Positions 45,559 to 54,868 of a stretch of 64,000 nucleotides of DNA are shown here, piece after piece. The number at the start of each line of letters is the position of its first letter. Position 1 is the stretch's first letter. The notes under the pieces are model-generated. The model saw nothing but the letters and a program-made list of their open reading frames with translations. It was not told where the DNA came from and searched no databases. The position numbers and the translations under genes are program-made. The DNA is from Rhodococcus sp. 06-462-5 (GTDB lineage Bacteria > Actinomycetota > Actinomycetes > Mycobacteriales > Mycobacteriaceae). The DNA lies in assembly GCF_002258315.1 (NCBI RefSeq), contig NZ_NOYD01000001.1, positions 1 to 64,000 of the forward strand, written 5' to 3'.

Positions 45559-46073
45559 TGAGCGCTCCCACACTCGATTCCGCCGCGCAGCGTTCCCCCG
45601 CACAGAAGACGCGAACACTGAGTTTCGGAATAGACGACATCCAGCGAATGCTGCCGCATCGGTGGCCGATGTTGATGATCGATCGGGCCTACGACGTCGT
45701 ACCGGGGAAGTCCGGCCGCGGCATCAAGGCCGTCTCGGTCAACGAGCCCTACTTCGCCGGCCACTACCCCGGCCACTCGATCATGCCGGGCGTCATGATC
45801 GTCGAGGCCATGGCCCAGCTGGTGGCCGTCGTGTACGTGGCCGAGAGTCTGGAGAAGTCCATCGGCGACGAGAACCCGGCCGACGGCGTCGGCTATCTCG
45901 GTTCGATCCGGTCCATGAAGTTCAATCGCCTGGTCGTGCCGGGAGACATGCTCGAGCTCGGTGCTCGCCTCGGTGCCAAGCTCGGTGGGTTGCGTTCCGT
46001 CGATGTCACGGCGTCGGTGGACGGCAAGCCAGTGGCGGCAGGCTCTCTCGTGGTGACCGAGGGGCGGGGGTGA
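45558..46073 (+). CDS. beta-hydroxyacyl-ACP dehydratase (FabZ-like)
   Basis: A 171-aa hot-dog dehydratase. It has MLPHRWPMLMIDRA, the catalytic His in YFAGHYPGHSIMPGVM and the Glu in VEAMAQ. It removes water from the hydroxyacyl-ACP intermediate to give double bonds. A GTG at 45555 is an alternative start. The N-terminal 20 residues are an extension to FabZ. Confidence 0.9.
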   Translation: MSAPTLDSAAQRSPAQKTRTLSFGIDDIQRMLPHRWPMLMIDRAYDVVPGKSGRGIKAVSVNEPYFAGHYPGHSIMPGVMIVEAMAQLVAVVYVAESLEKSIGDENPADGVGYLGSIRSMKFNRLVVPGDMLELGARLGAKLGGLRSVDVTASVDGKPVAAGSLVVTEGRG

Positions 46074-46074
46074 C

Positions 46075-48165
46075 ATGAGCACCGGTTCGCACACCTCCAT
46101 CAGACCGTTCACCCCCGACGACGCGGATCGCGTTGCCACTCTGCTCACCGCGCGAGCGGACTCACCCAATCGCGTCACCGGGGGAATCACCGGCGCAGAT
46201 GTCCTCCGAGAACTCGAATTGCGTCGAACGGTAGCGTTTTTCGTGGCGGAGGACACCTCGGGTGATACGACCGAGCTGTACGGCACCCTCGGCCTGTTTC
46301 GCACGTCGGGTCGACGCACCACCGCACCCCGCGAGGTCATCGCCGACATGTTCTATCTCGCACCGGGTCGGCGCGGCGGGACTGCCACCGGCCGACTCTT
46401 CGCCGCCGCCCTCGAGTCGGTGTTCGACGCCGGCTACGACGTCCTACGTCTGACGGTCGATCCCGCCAATGCAACCGCGTTCTCGCTCTACCGCCGCGTC
46501 GGCAGCGTCTGCCTGCGGCACACTGTCGCCGGGGCCGACGGAAACGTCGAACTCGTCAACCACGTCCCGCTCGTCCTGCGTACCGTCGCTCCCCATCTCG
46601 ACGACACGGCGCGGGCGGCGCTGCGAGCGATCACCTCGTTCGGATCGGTGACTGCCCCGCGCTGTACCGATCTCGGTGAGGATCTCGAGACGGTCGACGG
46701 AATGTCCTTCGTGCGATACCGGCTGCGATTCGGCGGGTATGCAGTCGACGCACTCGTGGATCCGCTCCACAACCTGGTCGATCGAGCGGTCGTGACCGAC
46801 CCGGGCGGGTCCGAACACGTTCTGAGCCTGCCGATCGTGCCGCGGCCGACAATGATCGCGTCAACGTCGGTCGAGGTGACGGCCGGGTCGATCAGGGCAA
46901 CGGTCGATACCCGCGACGGGCTACTGCGGATGTTCGACGACCGAGCCGGCATCACCGGCCCACTGCTGACCTCGACCCTGCCGAACCTGCACGTCGATCA
47001 TCTCTCCGGGTGGCGTGACTCTCAGCCACGCACCCTCGATGTGCAGGCTCTCGGGCACACCATCCTGGTACAGGAACGCAGCGAGAACATCACGCTACGG
47101 GCACGATTCGAGGTCTCCCCCGACGGACTGCGCCGCACGTACGCGCTGGACTGCGTCGGCGATTCTCGGTCCGAGTGGCAGGCAGATCTGTTCGATACCA
47201 TCGGCCTCCGGCACGGCACCGTAGATGTCGGCGACGGTCCGGCCCTGATCGCATCCGGTGTGGAGCTGCGAGATTCCTCCGAGATACCCTCGGCTGCAGT
47301 ACAACTCGATCCGGACGTGGACCCGATCTGGCACGACTCTTCCCGTGGGGTCGTACTGCGCTACAACGGAATCCGCGGCGGCGGATTGGTGACCGGCACG
47401 TTGCTCGCCCATCGAGTGGAACCGGGCACGCAGACAATCGCCGTCACAGTGGAGGCCTCGGTACCGAGGCCCACGGCGCTGCTCCCGGCCTCGCCACTCG
47501 TCGAGGCCGCGTTGCCGGTCGAGGCGGTTCCGAACACGACGATCGCACTGGACGTCGAACGTGGCGTACTGGCACGGTGGCGGCGGGACGGCAGCCGAGT
47601 GTTGTCCACGCCGTGGCCACGCACGTCGGCGATCGGACCCAATCCTGCCCGTTCGGGTGGTCTCTGGGTTACCGTCGAACCGGGTCGCACAGATCAAGAT
47701 CATGGAATAGGCTGGGGTGCAGCACAATCCACTCGGTGGAGTCTGAGCGGACAGTGGCTCGAAGGCCACGAAGGCTTGCTCCGATGGTCTGCTCGCCACC
47801 ACACCGACACCAGTCACGATCTTCTCGCAGTCGAAGCCGACGCTCCCGGATCGGGAGACGTTGTCGTCTGGTCGACACCGACCGTCGCTCGTGGAGCGCG
47901 CATCGGAGTCCGCGACGGATCGGGCCCCGAGAACCTGCTCGATCTCGACCGTCGGTTCGAGATCTGGACCGACGAGCTCTCGGTTCCCACCGCAGCAGGC
48001 GTCACTCTGCGAATCAGGAACGTCACCGGCCACGACCCGGAAATTCTCGTTCGTGCCACCTCGTCCGGACTCCTCGTCGGATGCGTCACCGCCGCGTCGG
48101 ACGTACCCGCATTGTGGGAATTCGACTGCACAGCAACAGCCTCGACCCTCTCGCTCGCCGGCTAG
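46075..48165 (+). CDS. GNAT acyltransferase fused to a large unknown domain
   Basis: A 696-aa protein. Residues 1-155 are a GNAT domain (TSIRPFTPDDADRVATLL, MFYLAPGRRGGTATGRLF as the CoA/ACP loop, VDPANATAFSLYRRVG). Residues 170-696 are beta-rich (VTAGSIRATVDTRDGLLRM, DCVGDSRSEWQADLFDTIG) and match no family I know. In goadvionin-type pathways a GNAT enzyme joins an ACP-bound acyl chain to the modified peptide, so this is the leading candidate for that step here. The C-terminal domain could bind carrier or peptide. One base separates it from the dehydratase stop. Confidence 0.7.
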   Translation: MSTGSHTSIRPFTPDDADRVATLLTARADSPNRVTGGITGADVLRELELRRTVAFFVAEDTSGDTTELYGTLGLFRTSGRRTTAPREVIADMFYLAPGRRGGTATGRLFAAALESVFDAGYDVLRLTVDPANATAFSLYRRVGSVCLRHTVAGADGNVELVNHVPLVLRTVAPHLDDTARAALRAITSFGSVTAPRCTDLGEDLETVDGMSFVRYRLRFGGYAVDALVDPLHNLVDRAVVTDPGGSEHVLSLPIVPRPTMIASTSVEVTAGSIRATVDTRDGLLRMFDDRAGITGPLLTSTLPNLHVDHLSGWRDSQPRTLDVQALGHTILVQERSENITLRARFEVSPDGLRRTYALDCVGDSRSEWQADLFDTIGLRHGTVDVGDGPALIASGVELRDSSEIPSAAVQLDPDVDPIWHDSSRGVVLRYNGIRGGGLVTGTLLAHRVEPGTQTIAVTVEASVPRPTALLPASPLVEAALPVEAVPNTTIALDVERGVLARWRRDGSRVLSTPWPRTSAIGPNPARSGGLWVTVEPGRTDQDHGIGWGAAQSTRWSLSGQWLEGHEGLLRWSARHHTDTSHDLLAVEADAPGSGDVVVWSTPTVARGARIGVRDGSGPENLLDLDRRFEIWTDELSVPTAAGVTLRIRNVTGHDPEILVRATSSGLLVGCVTAASDVPALWEFDCTATASTLSLAG

Positions 48166-48209
48166 ACCGCACTACCGAACCCATTCACAGCAACGAAAGG
48201 CCTACGACC

Positions 48210-49205
48210 ATGAGCACCAACGACTACCGCATCGTCCGCGAAGCTGCCGGCGTGTACCCGATCGCCGCTCCGTTGATTCACCTCGAAGGCGACGAGCGTC
48301 TCGCCCTGCTCGACACCTTCCTGTCCAAGTCCTCCGACTTCGCCGATCCGGACACCACTCGCGAAGCACTCGCCCTGCGGGCCGACGGCTCACCGTTCGC
48401 CCTCGTCCTGCAGGTGGAGGGCGACGAGGACACGTGGCTGATTCCGCGCACCCCCATCACCGACGCCGAGGTGACCGAGTACGTCGGCGCACTTGAGATC
48501 CCCGAGGGCGTCAGCGTCACCGTGGCCCCCGAAGGCTGGTCGGCCATCGCGGTCGAGGGCCCGCTCGCACCCCGCGTCGCCGAGAACTTCGTCGACGGCG
48601 ACATCGAGGACTTGCTCTTGCACTCGGTGGTCGACGTCGAGCGTGAGTCCGGTGACGGGCAGGGCCGGCTCGCCCGAGTCGGTACGACAGGCGAGTACGG
48701 CTACCTGCTACTCACCACCGACGGCGAGGCCGATCTGGCACAGTTCGTGGAACTGGCCACGGCGGTCGGCGGCGGCGCGGTCGGTCCCGACGGTCTGGCG
48801 CGAGTACGAGCCGAGGCCGGAATGCCCTACTACGACAATGGATTCGCGACCCTGAGCGTTGCCGAAGCAGATCTGTCGTGGATCGTCGACTGGGAGCGCA
48901 TCGGGGAATTCCTCGGTTCGGACGAGCTCGTTCGCCCGGCGGCCGACTCGCCCAAACTGACCCCGGTCGTCACTGCGCCCGGCACCCGGATCGCCGCAGG
49001 AGCGCCGGTCATCGCCGACGGCGAGCGTATCGGCACGATCGTCTGGACTGCAGCGGCGGGCAACGACACCGAGGAGCTCGCGTTCGCACTACTCGACGAC
49101 CCGTTCGTCGTTCCGGCGCTGGACGTGACGATCGACGAGGTCACCGCAGTCACCGTCACCCTGCCCCGGGTGCTCTCGCGCTCCAGCGCGGGCGCATCGG
49201 CCTGA
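48210..49205 (+). CDS. GcvT/YgfZ-like folate-binding-fold protein
   Basis: A 331-aa protein resembling aminomethyltransferase T-proteins: an N-terminal ALLDTFLSKSSDF, a central VDVERESGDGQGRLARVG-GEYGYLL stretch like the G-x-x-G-E-x-G-Y strand of GcvT, and a C-terminal beta barrel with AGAPVIADGERIGTIVW like the GcvT_C x-G-x-x-V-x-S-G block. Catalytic residues of true glycine cleavage enzymes are not clear. Its place between the GNAT fusion and the KS-CLF gene means it is part of the cluster, but its role is unknown. The start follows AACGAAAGG. Confidence 0.65.
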   Translation: MSTNDYRIVREAAGVYPIAAPLIHLEGDERLALLDTFLSKSSDFADPDTTREALALRADGSPFALVLQVEGDEDTWLIPRTPITDAEVTEYVGALEIPEGVSVTVAPEGWSAIAVEGPLAPRVAENFVDGDIEDLLLHSVVDVERESGDGQGRLARVGTTGEYGYLLLTTDGEADLAQFVELATAVGGGAVGPDGLARVRAEAGMPYYDNGFATLSVAEADLSWIVDWERIGEFLGSDELVRPAADSPKLTPVVTAPGTRIAAGAPVIADGERIGTIVWTAAAGNDTEELAFALLDDPFVVPALDVTIDEVTAVTVTLPRVLSRSSAGASA

Positions 49206-49240
49206 TCACCGAGATCGCCGAAGCAATTTCAGGAGATGAC

Positions 49241-51550
49241 ATGACACATCAGGAGATCGCCGTCACCGGCGTCGGGCTCATCACGGCCGCAGGTGCCACC
49301 ACCGAGGAATGCTGGGATGCCATCTCCAACGGCCGGTCCGGCATCCGCATCAACACCCTGTTCGACACATCTCAATTACGTACCGAATGGGCCGGCATGG
49401 TCGAAGCGCCATTGCGCGAGGACCTGGACCGGTGCTACGCCCTGGCCGAACGCGCGATCCGCGAGGCATTCGCCGGTGCCGACTTCGACCCGGCGCGGTC
49501 GGATCGACGCGTCGCCGTGGTCGTCGGCAGCAGTCTGGGGGCCATGCCTACCCTCGAGGCCGAGCACCGACGTTTCGTGGAGACGTCCGGTTTCGATCAT
49601 GTGGCCGTGGCGAATTCGCAGCTGCACTGTGTCGCCGACTGGATCGCGGGAGAGTTCGACATCTCGGGCCCTCGCATCGTGACGTCCAATGCATGCGCTG
49701 CCAGTGCCGTTGCCGTCGGCTACGCCGCCGAACTGTTGTGGAACGACGAGGTGGACGTGGTGCTCTGCGGCGGCGTCGACCCTCTCGCGTCCCTGTCGGC
49801 CCACGGGTTCACCTGCCTGGGTGCTCTGGATCCGCAGCCGTGCTCTCCGATGGCGGCGTCCACCGGAATCTCGCTCGGCGAGGGCGCAGGGTTCATGATT
49901 CTCGAACGCACCGACGAGGCCCGTGACCGCGGGGCTCGCGTCATCGCCGAGGTCGCCGGCTACGGCCTGACACTCGACGGTTACCACCAGACGGCACCCG
50001 ACCCCACCGGCGAGGGCGCAGCTCGGTCGATCACCGAGGCGCTCCGCACAGCGGGGCTCCACGCCGACGACATCGACTACGTCAACCTGCACGGCACCGG
50101 TACACCGACCAACGACGTGGTGGAACCCAAAGCGATTCGGGCCGTGTTCGGCAAGGATGCGCCACCCGCCAGCACCACGAAGTCGATGATCGGACACACC
50201 CTCGGCGCAGCCGGAGCCGTCGAGGCGGTGTGCTGCATCCTGGCCATCGCCACCGACCTTCAACCACCCACCGTCAACACCCGCGGGCTCGAGGGAGCGA
50301 CGGGCCTCGATATCGTTCCCGATATCGGACGGTCCGCGAAGACCGATGTGGTGCTGTCCAATTCGTTCGCCTTCGGCGGCAACAACGCCTCGCTCGTCAT
50401 CACCCGCGCCGGACAGACACGTGACGAGCACATCGCCCCGCGCCACGTCCGCACCACCGCGGTCATCACGGGGATGTCCGCCATTGCCGGTACCGCCACG
50501 TCCACCGAGGAGACCGTAGCCGCGGTGGCGTCGGGAACGCCGTTGTTCGGGGTCGAGACAATCGAACCCTCGGAGAAGTCGATGTTGTTCGGCAAGGCGA
50601 ATATTCGCGGTCTGTCGAAAGGCATCAATCCCGCGAAGCTGCGTCGGATGGATCCGCTCAGCATCTTGGCCGCCGCCGCCACCAACGACCTACTGAAAAA
50701 GTTCGGCAAGCTCACGCGCGCCGAGGCCGAAGAGACCGGCGTGATCTTCGCGACCGGCTACGGCCCGACGACGGCCGTGTCGGATTTCCACCGCGGCATC
50801 GTCGAACACGGCGCGGCCGGGGCGAATGCTCTGGTGTTTCCCAACACCGTCGTCAACGCCGCAGCCGGACATCTGGCCATGCTCAATCGCTTTCGCGGTT
50901 ACACGGCCACCATTTCGACGGGTGGAACCAGTGCGATCGCGGCCCTGCACCTGGCCAACCGAGTCATCGAACGCGGGGCCGCCAAGCGCATCCTCGTTGT
51001 CATCGCAGACGAATTCCCCGAGATGGCTGCTCGCACCGTGGCCGGGTTCCCCGGATATCGCGGCGTCGAGGAGGCAGAGACCGGCGACGGCATGGTGCTC
51101 AGCGAGGGATGCGCCGCATTCCTCGTCGAGTCCGAGAATGCCGCGACGGCGCGCGGAGTGACTCCGGTGGCGGCACTCGAGGGATTCGGATCCGCCGGCG
51201 ACACCGACGGCGTCGGACGAATAGATCCGAACGGTGCCCACTGGAGCTCGGCGATGTCGACCGCGTTGCAGCAGGCCGGCATCGACGCCACCGATGTCGA
51301 TGCCGTAGTTCCCTCGGCGGTCGGGAGTGATCTACTCTCCCGTGCGGAGCACTCTGCCTTTGCGGCAACGGGACTCGCCGACTCGGCTCGGCATCTGTTC
51401 AAGAACACCACGGGCGAGACGTTCGGCTCCTCGTCCGCCATCGGTCTGGTGACCGCACTGTCGACGCCCGAGGGCCCGTCCCGAGTACTGGTGTCGGCTC
51501 AGGCGTACGGCGGCAGCTACGCCGCGTTGGTCGCCCGGAGGCTGTCGTGA
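49241..51550 (+). CDS. fused type II ketosynthase KS-alpha/chain length factor
   Basis: A 769-aa protein with two thiolase-fold ketosynthases in tandem. The first (about 1-395) has a full triad: Cys152 in SNACAASA, His284 in HGTGTPTND and His319 in GHTLGAAG. The second (about 402-769) keeps the fold but lacks all three (Gly near 561 in ISTGGTSA, no HGTGT, GETFGSSS in place of GHT). This is the KS-alpha/KS-beta (CLF) heterodimer of type II PKS, normally two genes, made as one chain. It would build a polyene with the KR and DH encoded nearby. The ribosome site AGGAGA precedes the ATG. Confidence 0.88.
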   Translation: MTHQEIAVTGVGLITAAGATTEECWDAISNGRSGIRINTLFDTSQLRTEWAGMVEAPLREDLDRCYALAERAIREAFAGADFDPARSDRRVAVVVGSSLGAMPTLEAEHRRFVETSGFDHVAVANSQLHCVADWIAGEFDISGPRIVTSNACAASAVAVGYAAELLWNDEVDVVLCGGVDPLASLSAHGFTCLGALDPQPCSPMAASTGISLGEGAGFMILERTDEARDRGARVIAEVAGYGLTLDGYHQTAPDPTGEGAARSITEALRTAGLHADDIDYVNLHGTGTPTNDVVEPKAIRAVFGKDAPPASTTKSMIGHTLGAAGAVEAVCCILAIATDLQPPTVNTRGLEGATGLDIVPDIGRSAKTDVVLSNSFAFGGNNASLVITRAGQTRDEHIAPRHVRTTAVITGMSAIAGTATSTEETVAAVASGTPLFGVETIEPSEKSMLFGKANIRGLSKGINPAKLRRMDPLSILAAAATNDLLKKFGKLTRAEAEETGVIFATGYGPTTAVSDFHRGIVEHGAAGANALVFPNTVVNAAAGHLAMLNRFRGYTATISTGGTSAIAALHLANRVIERGAAKRILVVIADEFPEMAARTVAGFPGYRGVEEAETGDGMVLSEGCAAFLVESENAATARGVTPVAALEGFGSAGDTDGVGRIDPNGAHWSSAMSTALQQAGIDATDVDAVVPSAVGSDLLSRAEHSAFAATGLADSARHLFKNTTGETFGSSSAIGLVTALSTPEGPSRVLVSAQAYGGSYAALVARRLS

Positions 51551-52128
51551 GGACCTCTGCCGTCATCGACGTGATCTCCTCTCGCCGACGCTCTCTGCCA
51601 CGCGATCGCGCAGGCTATCCGGTACGACTGCACGGTCGTGGTCTGATCGCTACGGCCGTGCAGTGCCGTGACGGCGTCGCACCGGACCGGCGGTCTGTAC
51701 GCACGGATGCACTGCGGCGCTGGACCGTTGCCGATCATGGCCTGCATGCCTCGGTGGCGCACTGTGGTGCCGATGCGGTCGTGGCATTGCACCCGAGCGC
51801 CCCGGTGGGGGTGGACCTGCAGGATTCGCGCCCTCGGCCGCTGGGGTTGGCGTGGTTGGGCGAGCTGGTCGGACTACCCGGTCCGTGCACCATCGCCCAG
51901 TTCGCCGAATGCGAGGCGCTCATCAAGGCCTCGCATCTGACAAAGGAGACGTTCCACGGAGTGCGCCTGCCCGACGCAGCCCCCGGCTGGCGGCCCATGC
52001 ACGACGGCTACTGGGTCCACACCGACGTCAGGCCCGACGGCAGTGCCGTGGCAGTTGTCACCACCGAACCACTACCGCTGCGCTGCAGCGTGATCGACGG
52101 TTCGTCCAGATTCGAGGAGGCCGCATGA
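51547..52128 (+). CDS. 4'-phosphopantetheinyl transferase-like protein
   Basis: A 193-aa protein with the Sfp-type core: HASVAHCGADAVVAL (the S-H-S-like strand), VGVDLQDSRP in place of G-V-D-I-E, and FAECEALIKASH in place of W-x-x-K-E-A. It would activate the cluster ACPs by transferring phosphopantetheine. The sequence is shortened and divergent relative to Sfp. The GTG start overlaps the KS-CLF stop (GTGA), and the next gene overlaps its own stop. Confidence 0.7.
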   Translation: MRTSAVIDVISSRRRSLPRDRAGYPVRLHGRGLIATAVQCRDGVAPDRRSVRTDALRRWTVADHGLHASVAHCGADAVVALHPSAPVGVDLQDSRPRPLGLAWLGELVGLPGPCTIAQFAECEALIKASHLTKETFHGVRLPDAAPGWRPMHDGYWVHTDVRPDGSAVAVVTTEPLPLRCSVIDGSSRFEEAA

Positions 52129-53366
52129 GCGCCGCACCAGTACTCGACCACCGGTATCGTCGACGGCTCTCGCGGGTGGAACGCACCTACGTCAACGCCC
52201 GCACCCTCGGTGCGAACACACTCATTCGCGTGGTGGTGGACGGCACCGGATCGATCGACCCGGCGGAATTCGACGCGGCCGTCGCGGCGGCGTTCGCCCT
52301 CGCCCCCGGACTGTCGGTGCGTCGGCGCGGTGCCACCTGGCACGGCGGCGGCCCTCTACCGGTGGTCACCCATCTGCCGATCGACCGATTGCACTCCGAC
52401 GCAACGTTCTTTCACGATCCGATCGACATCACCGAGGGCCCGGTGGTGCGGATCGCCGTCGGGCATTCCGATCCGGCCTCGGCCACCGACGCGCGCACCC
52501 GCATCGCAGCCGTGGTCGATCATGCGGTCACCGACGGGCACGGCTTCACCGCCTGGCTCGCCGACGTGTTCCGCGAGCTACGAGGCGAAGCGGCCCTGGG
52601 CTTTCCGTCGGAGGACGCCGATATCGACGTCGCACGCCGAGCACCGACATTCGGCAAGCGCAGCGCGCCGTCGCCGGCACCGCAGACACGTCCCTCACCG
52701 CTTCGTCGTAGCGGCAACAGCGAGGAGACGACAGCGTGCTGGTATCGAGCCGAACTTCCGCCGGTCACCGAACCGGTAGTCGGACACATCGTGGCAGCAG
52801 TGGCGAAGTCACTGCGATCGGATGCGGGCACCGTGTCGATTCCCGTCGATCTGCGACGGCACAGCCCCAGCGTCCGATCCACCGCCAATCTGTCCTCGCC
52901 CATCGCGATCCCGATCACCGGCGACACGGACGCTCGGGCCGCCCAGGGCGCAGTGTTGATGGCCCTGATGCGCGGCCGAGAACTCGACCCGTACCGCAGC
53001 GACTATCGCGCCTCCAACGGCTTCGCCAGAACTCTCGACTCCGCTCTGGGCACCGACTCCCCCGGTGGGCATCCCGTCACTGCAATCATCTCCGACCACG
53101 GCAGCATCGACGAGAGTCTGTTCGGTACAGCATCTTTCGACCCGATGACGATCAGTACACTGCCGATGGTCGTGCCGCACGCGTCGATGTTCGTCAGTGC
53201 CGTCACGACGTCGAGGTCGACGGTACTGACCCTCGGCTGCCGGCGCGACGACGACCCAGAGCTGTGCCTGGCCTTGCTCAACTACGCCTCCGTTGCCCTC
53301 GGCGGTGCCGCGAACGCCGCGGCGCTGCCGGGCGGCGACCCCGCCGACCGAGGAAGTATCCGATGA
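52125..53366 (+). CDS. free-standing condensation-type acyltransferase
   Basis: A 413-aa protein of the CoA-dependent acyltransferase/NRPS condensation superfamily. The active-site motif is VVDHAVTDGHGF with catalytic His133 and Gly138 (H-x3-D-G, with Asp in place of the first His of HHxxxDG); the later solvent-channel DFGWG-type motif is not evident. It could form an amide or ester between an acyl-ACP and an amino partner such as diaminopropionate or the peptide. It is an alternative to the GNAT fusion for acyl transfer. It overlaps the MFS gene (ATGA). Confidence 0.75.
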   Translation: MSAAPVLDHRYRRRLSRVERTYVNARTLGANTLIRVVVDGTGSIDPAEFDAAVAAAFALAPGLSVRRRGATWHGGGPLPVVTHLPIDRLHSDATFFHDPIDITEGPVVRIAVGHSDPASATDARTRIAAVVDHAVTDGHGFTAWLADVFRELRGEAALGFPSEDADIDVARRAPTFGKRSAPSPAPQTRPSPLRRSGNSEETTACWYRAELPPVTEPVVGHIVAAVAKSLRSDAGTVSIPVDLRRHSPSVRSTANLSSPIAIPITGDTDARAAQGAVLMALMRGRELDPYRSDYRASNGFARTLDSALGTDSPGGHPVTAIISDHGSIDESLFGTASFDPMTISTLPMVVPHASMFVSAVTTSRSTVLTLGCRRDDDPELCLALLNYASVALGGAANAAALPGGDPADRGSIR

Positions 53367-54808
53367 CCATCCGTACCGTCGAACTTGAATCCGACACGGC
53401 CACAGCCGCACCCGCACCCGCACCCGCCGAGCACGCACCCTCACGCAGAGCCCGCGTGACCATCGCCTGCGCCCTGGCCGGAACCTTGCTGGCGACCCTG
53501 GACACCACCGTCGTCAACGTCGCGCTGCATTCGGTGACCGAACGGTTCGGCACCATCGACAAGGTCCAATGGATCGTCACCGGGTATCTTTTGGCATTGG
53601 TCGCCGCGATGCCGCTGGCCGGTTGGCTCGCCGCTCGCGTCGGTGCCGGACGGGCATATCTGGGCGCAATAGCGTTGTTCGGCATCGGCTCTGCGCTCTG
53701 CGCGCTCAGTCCGTCCCTCGAACTACTCGTCGCCTCGCGCGTCCTGTCCGGTGCCGCAGCGGGAATCATCATCCCTCTGGCCACCGTTCTGGTCGCGCGA
53801 GATGTCTCCCGCGAGCAATTCGCTCGCGTGCAGGCTCTGAACGGCAGCATTCAACTCATCGGTCCACTGCTGGGCCCGACGGTGGGCGGCTTGCTCATCG
53901 AGGTCGGCGGCTGGCCCGCCGTGTTCTGGCTCAATGTCCCGGTGTGCATCGGCATCGCCTGCATCGGAGCCTTCGTCGTCGGACCGAGGCCCACTGGACG
54001 CCCTCGACCCCTCGATGTCCTCGGGCTGGTGACCGGTGCCACCGCGACGGTCTGCGCTGTCTCCGCCATCTCCGCACTGTCGCAGGACGATTCGTTGCGT
54101 TGGTTCCGGGTTGCCGGGCTCGCGGTGATCAGTGCAGTGGCGTTGATGCTGTTCGTGTTGCGGGAGAACCGAATCGAGCACCCGTTGCTCGATCTGAGCC
54201 TCATGCGTCATCGCATCTTCGCTCGTGCCTCGGTGAACGTCTTTCTCCTCGGCTTCCTGCTCTACGCCCCGATGGTCGTCATTCCGCTGTACTTCTCGGC
54301 CGCCCGCGGTGAATCAAGTGTCACCACCGGACTGTTGCTCTCCACCGCGGGTCTCGGCGTGGTGATCTCCGGGAGCCTGTGCCCGCGCCTGATGCGGCGG
54401 TGGGGCGCGGGCCGCACGATGATCGTGGGTATCGTCGCCACCTTCGTTGCGACCGTCCCTCTCGTCACCCTGTCCGACGACACATCCTATCCGCTGCTGT
54501 GCGGACTGCTCGTTGTCCGAGGGGCGGGCATCGGCCTTGCGGTTGTCGCGGTGATGACCAGGGCGTACCAGTCGAGCCCCGCCGAGTCGATCGCCGATGC
54601 CGCAGCTCAGCTCAATTTGCTGCAACGGATAGGCGGCGCTCTGGCGGCCGCGATTGTCTCGCTCGTACTCTCACGGGCCGCGACCGAGCACGGCGGATTG
54701 GTCGCCGGAGCGTTTGCGGAGACCAGCTGGTGGCTCGTCGGTGCCGCTGCCGTGACGCTAGTGCCCGCCATTGCGCTGGCCAGGGCCGAGGTCCGCACCG
54801 AGTCCTGA
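53363..54808 (+). CDS. MFS exporter (DHA2/EmrB-QacA family)
   Basis: A 481-aa major facilitator with 14 predicted membrane segments. Motif C-like and DHA2 signatures are LLATLDTTVVNVALHSV, GWLAARVGAGRAYLG and RVLSGAAAGIIIPLA. The N-terminal 30 residues are Ala/Pro-rich and cytoplasmic. It is likely the proton-driven exporter of the cluster product, alongside the ABC-2 pair at 34351-36090. Confidence 0.9.
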   Translation: MTIRTVELESDTATAAPAPAPAEHAPSRRARVTIACALAGTLLATLDTTVVNVALHSVTERFGTIDKVQWIVTGYLLALVAAMPLAGWLAARVGAGRAYLGAIALFGIGSALCALSPSLELLVASRVLSGAAAGIIIPLATVLVARDVSREQFARVQALNGSIQLIGPLLGPTVGGLLIEVGGWPAVFWLNVPVCIGIACIGAFVVGPRPTGRPRPLDVLGLVTGATATVCAVSAISALSQDDSLRWFRVAGLAVISAVALMLFVLRENRIEHPLLDLSLMRHRIFARASVNVFLLGFLLYAPMVVIPLYFSAARGESSVTTGLLLSTAGLGVVISGSLCPRLMRRWGAGRTMIVGIVATFVATVPLVTLSDDTSYPLLCGLLVVRGAGIGLAVVAVMTRAYQSSPAESIADAAAQLNLLQRIGGALAAAIVSLVLSRAATEHGGLVAGAFAETSWWLVGAAAVTLVPAIALARAEVRTES

Positions 54809-54868
54809 TACCGACCACCTGGCCCTGTTGCTGTTGCAAAACTCGTCTGCACAGGTAACGATGACCGC

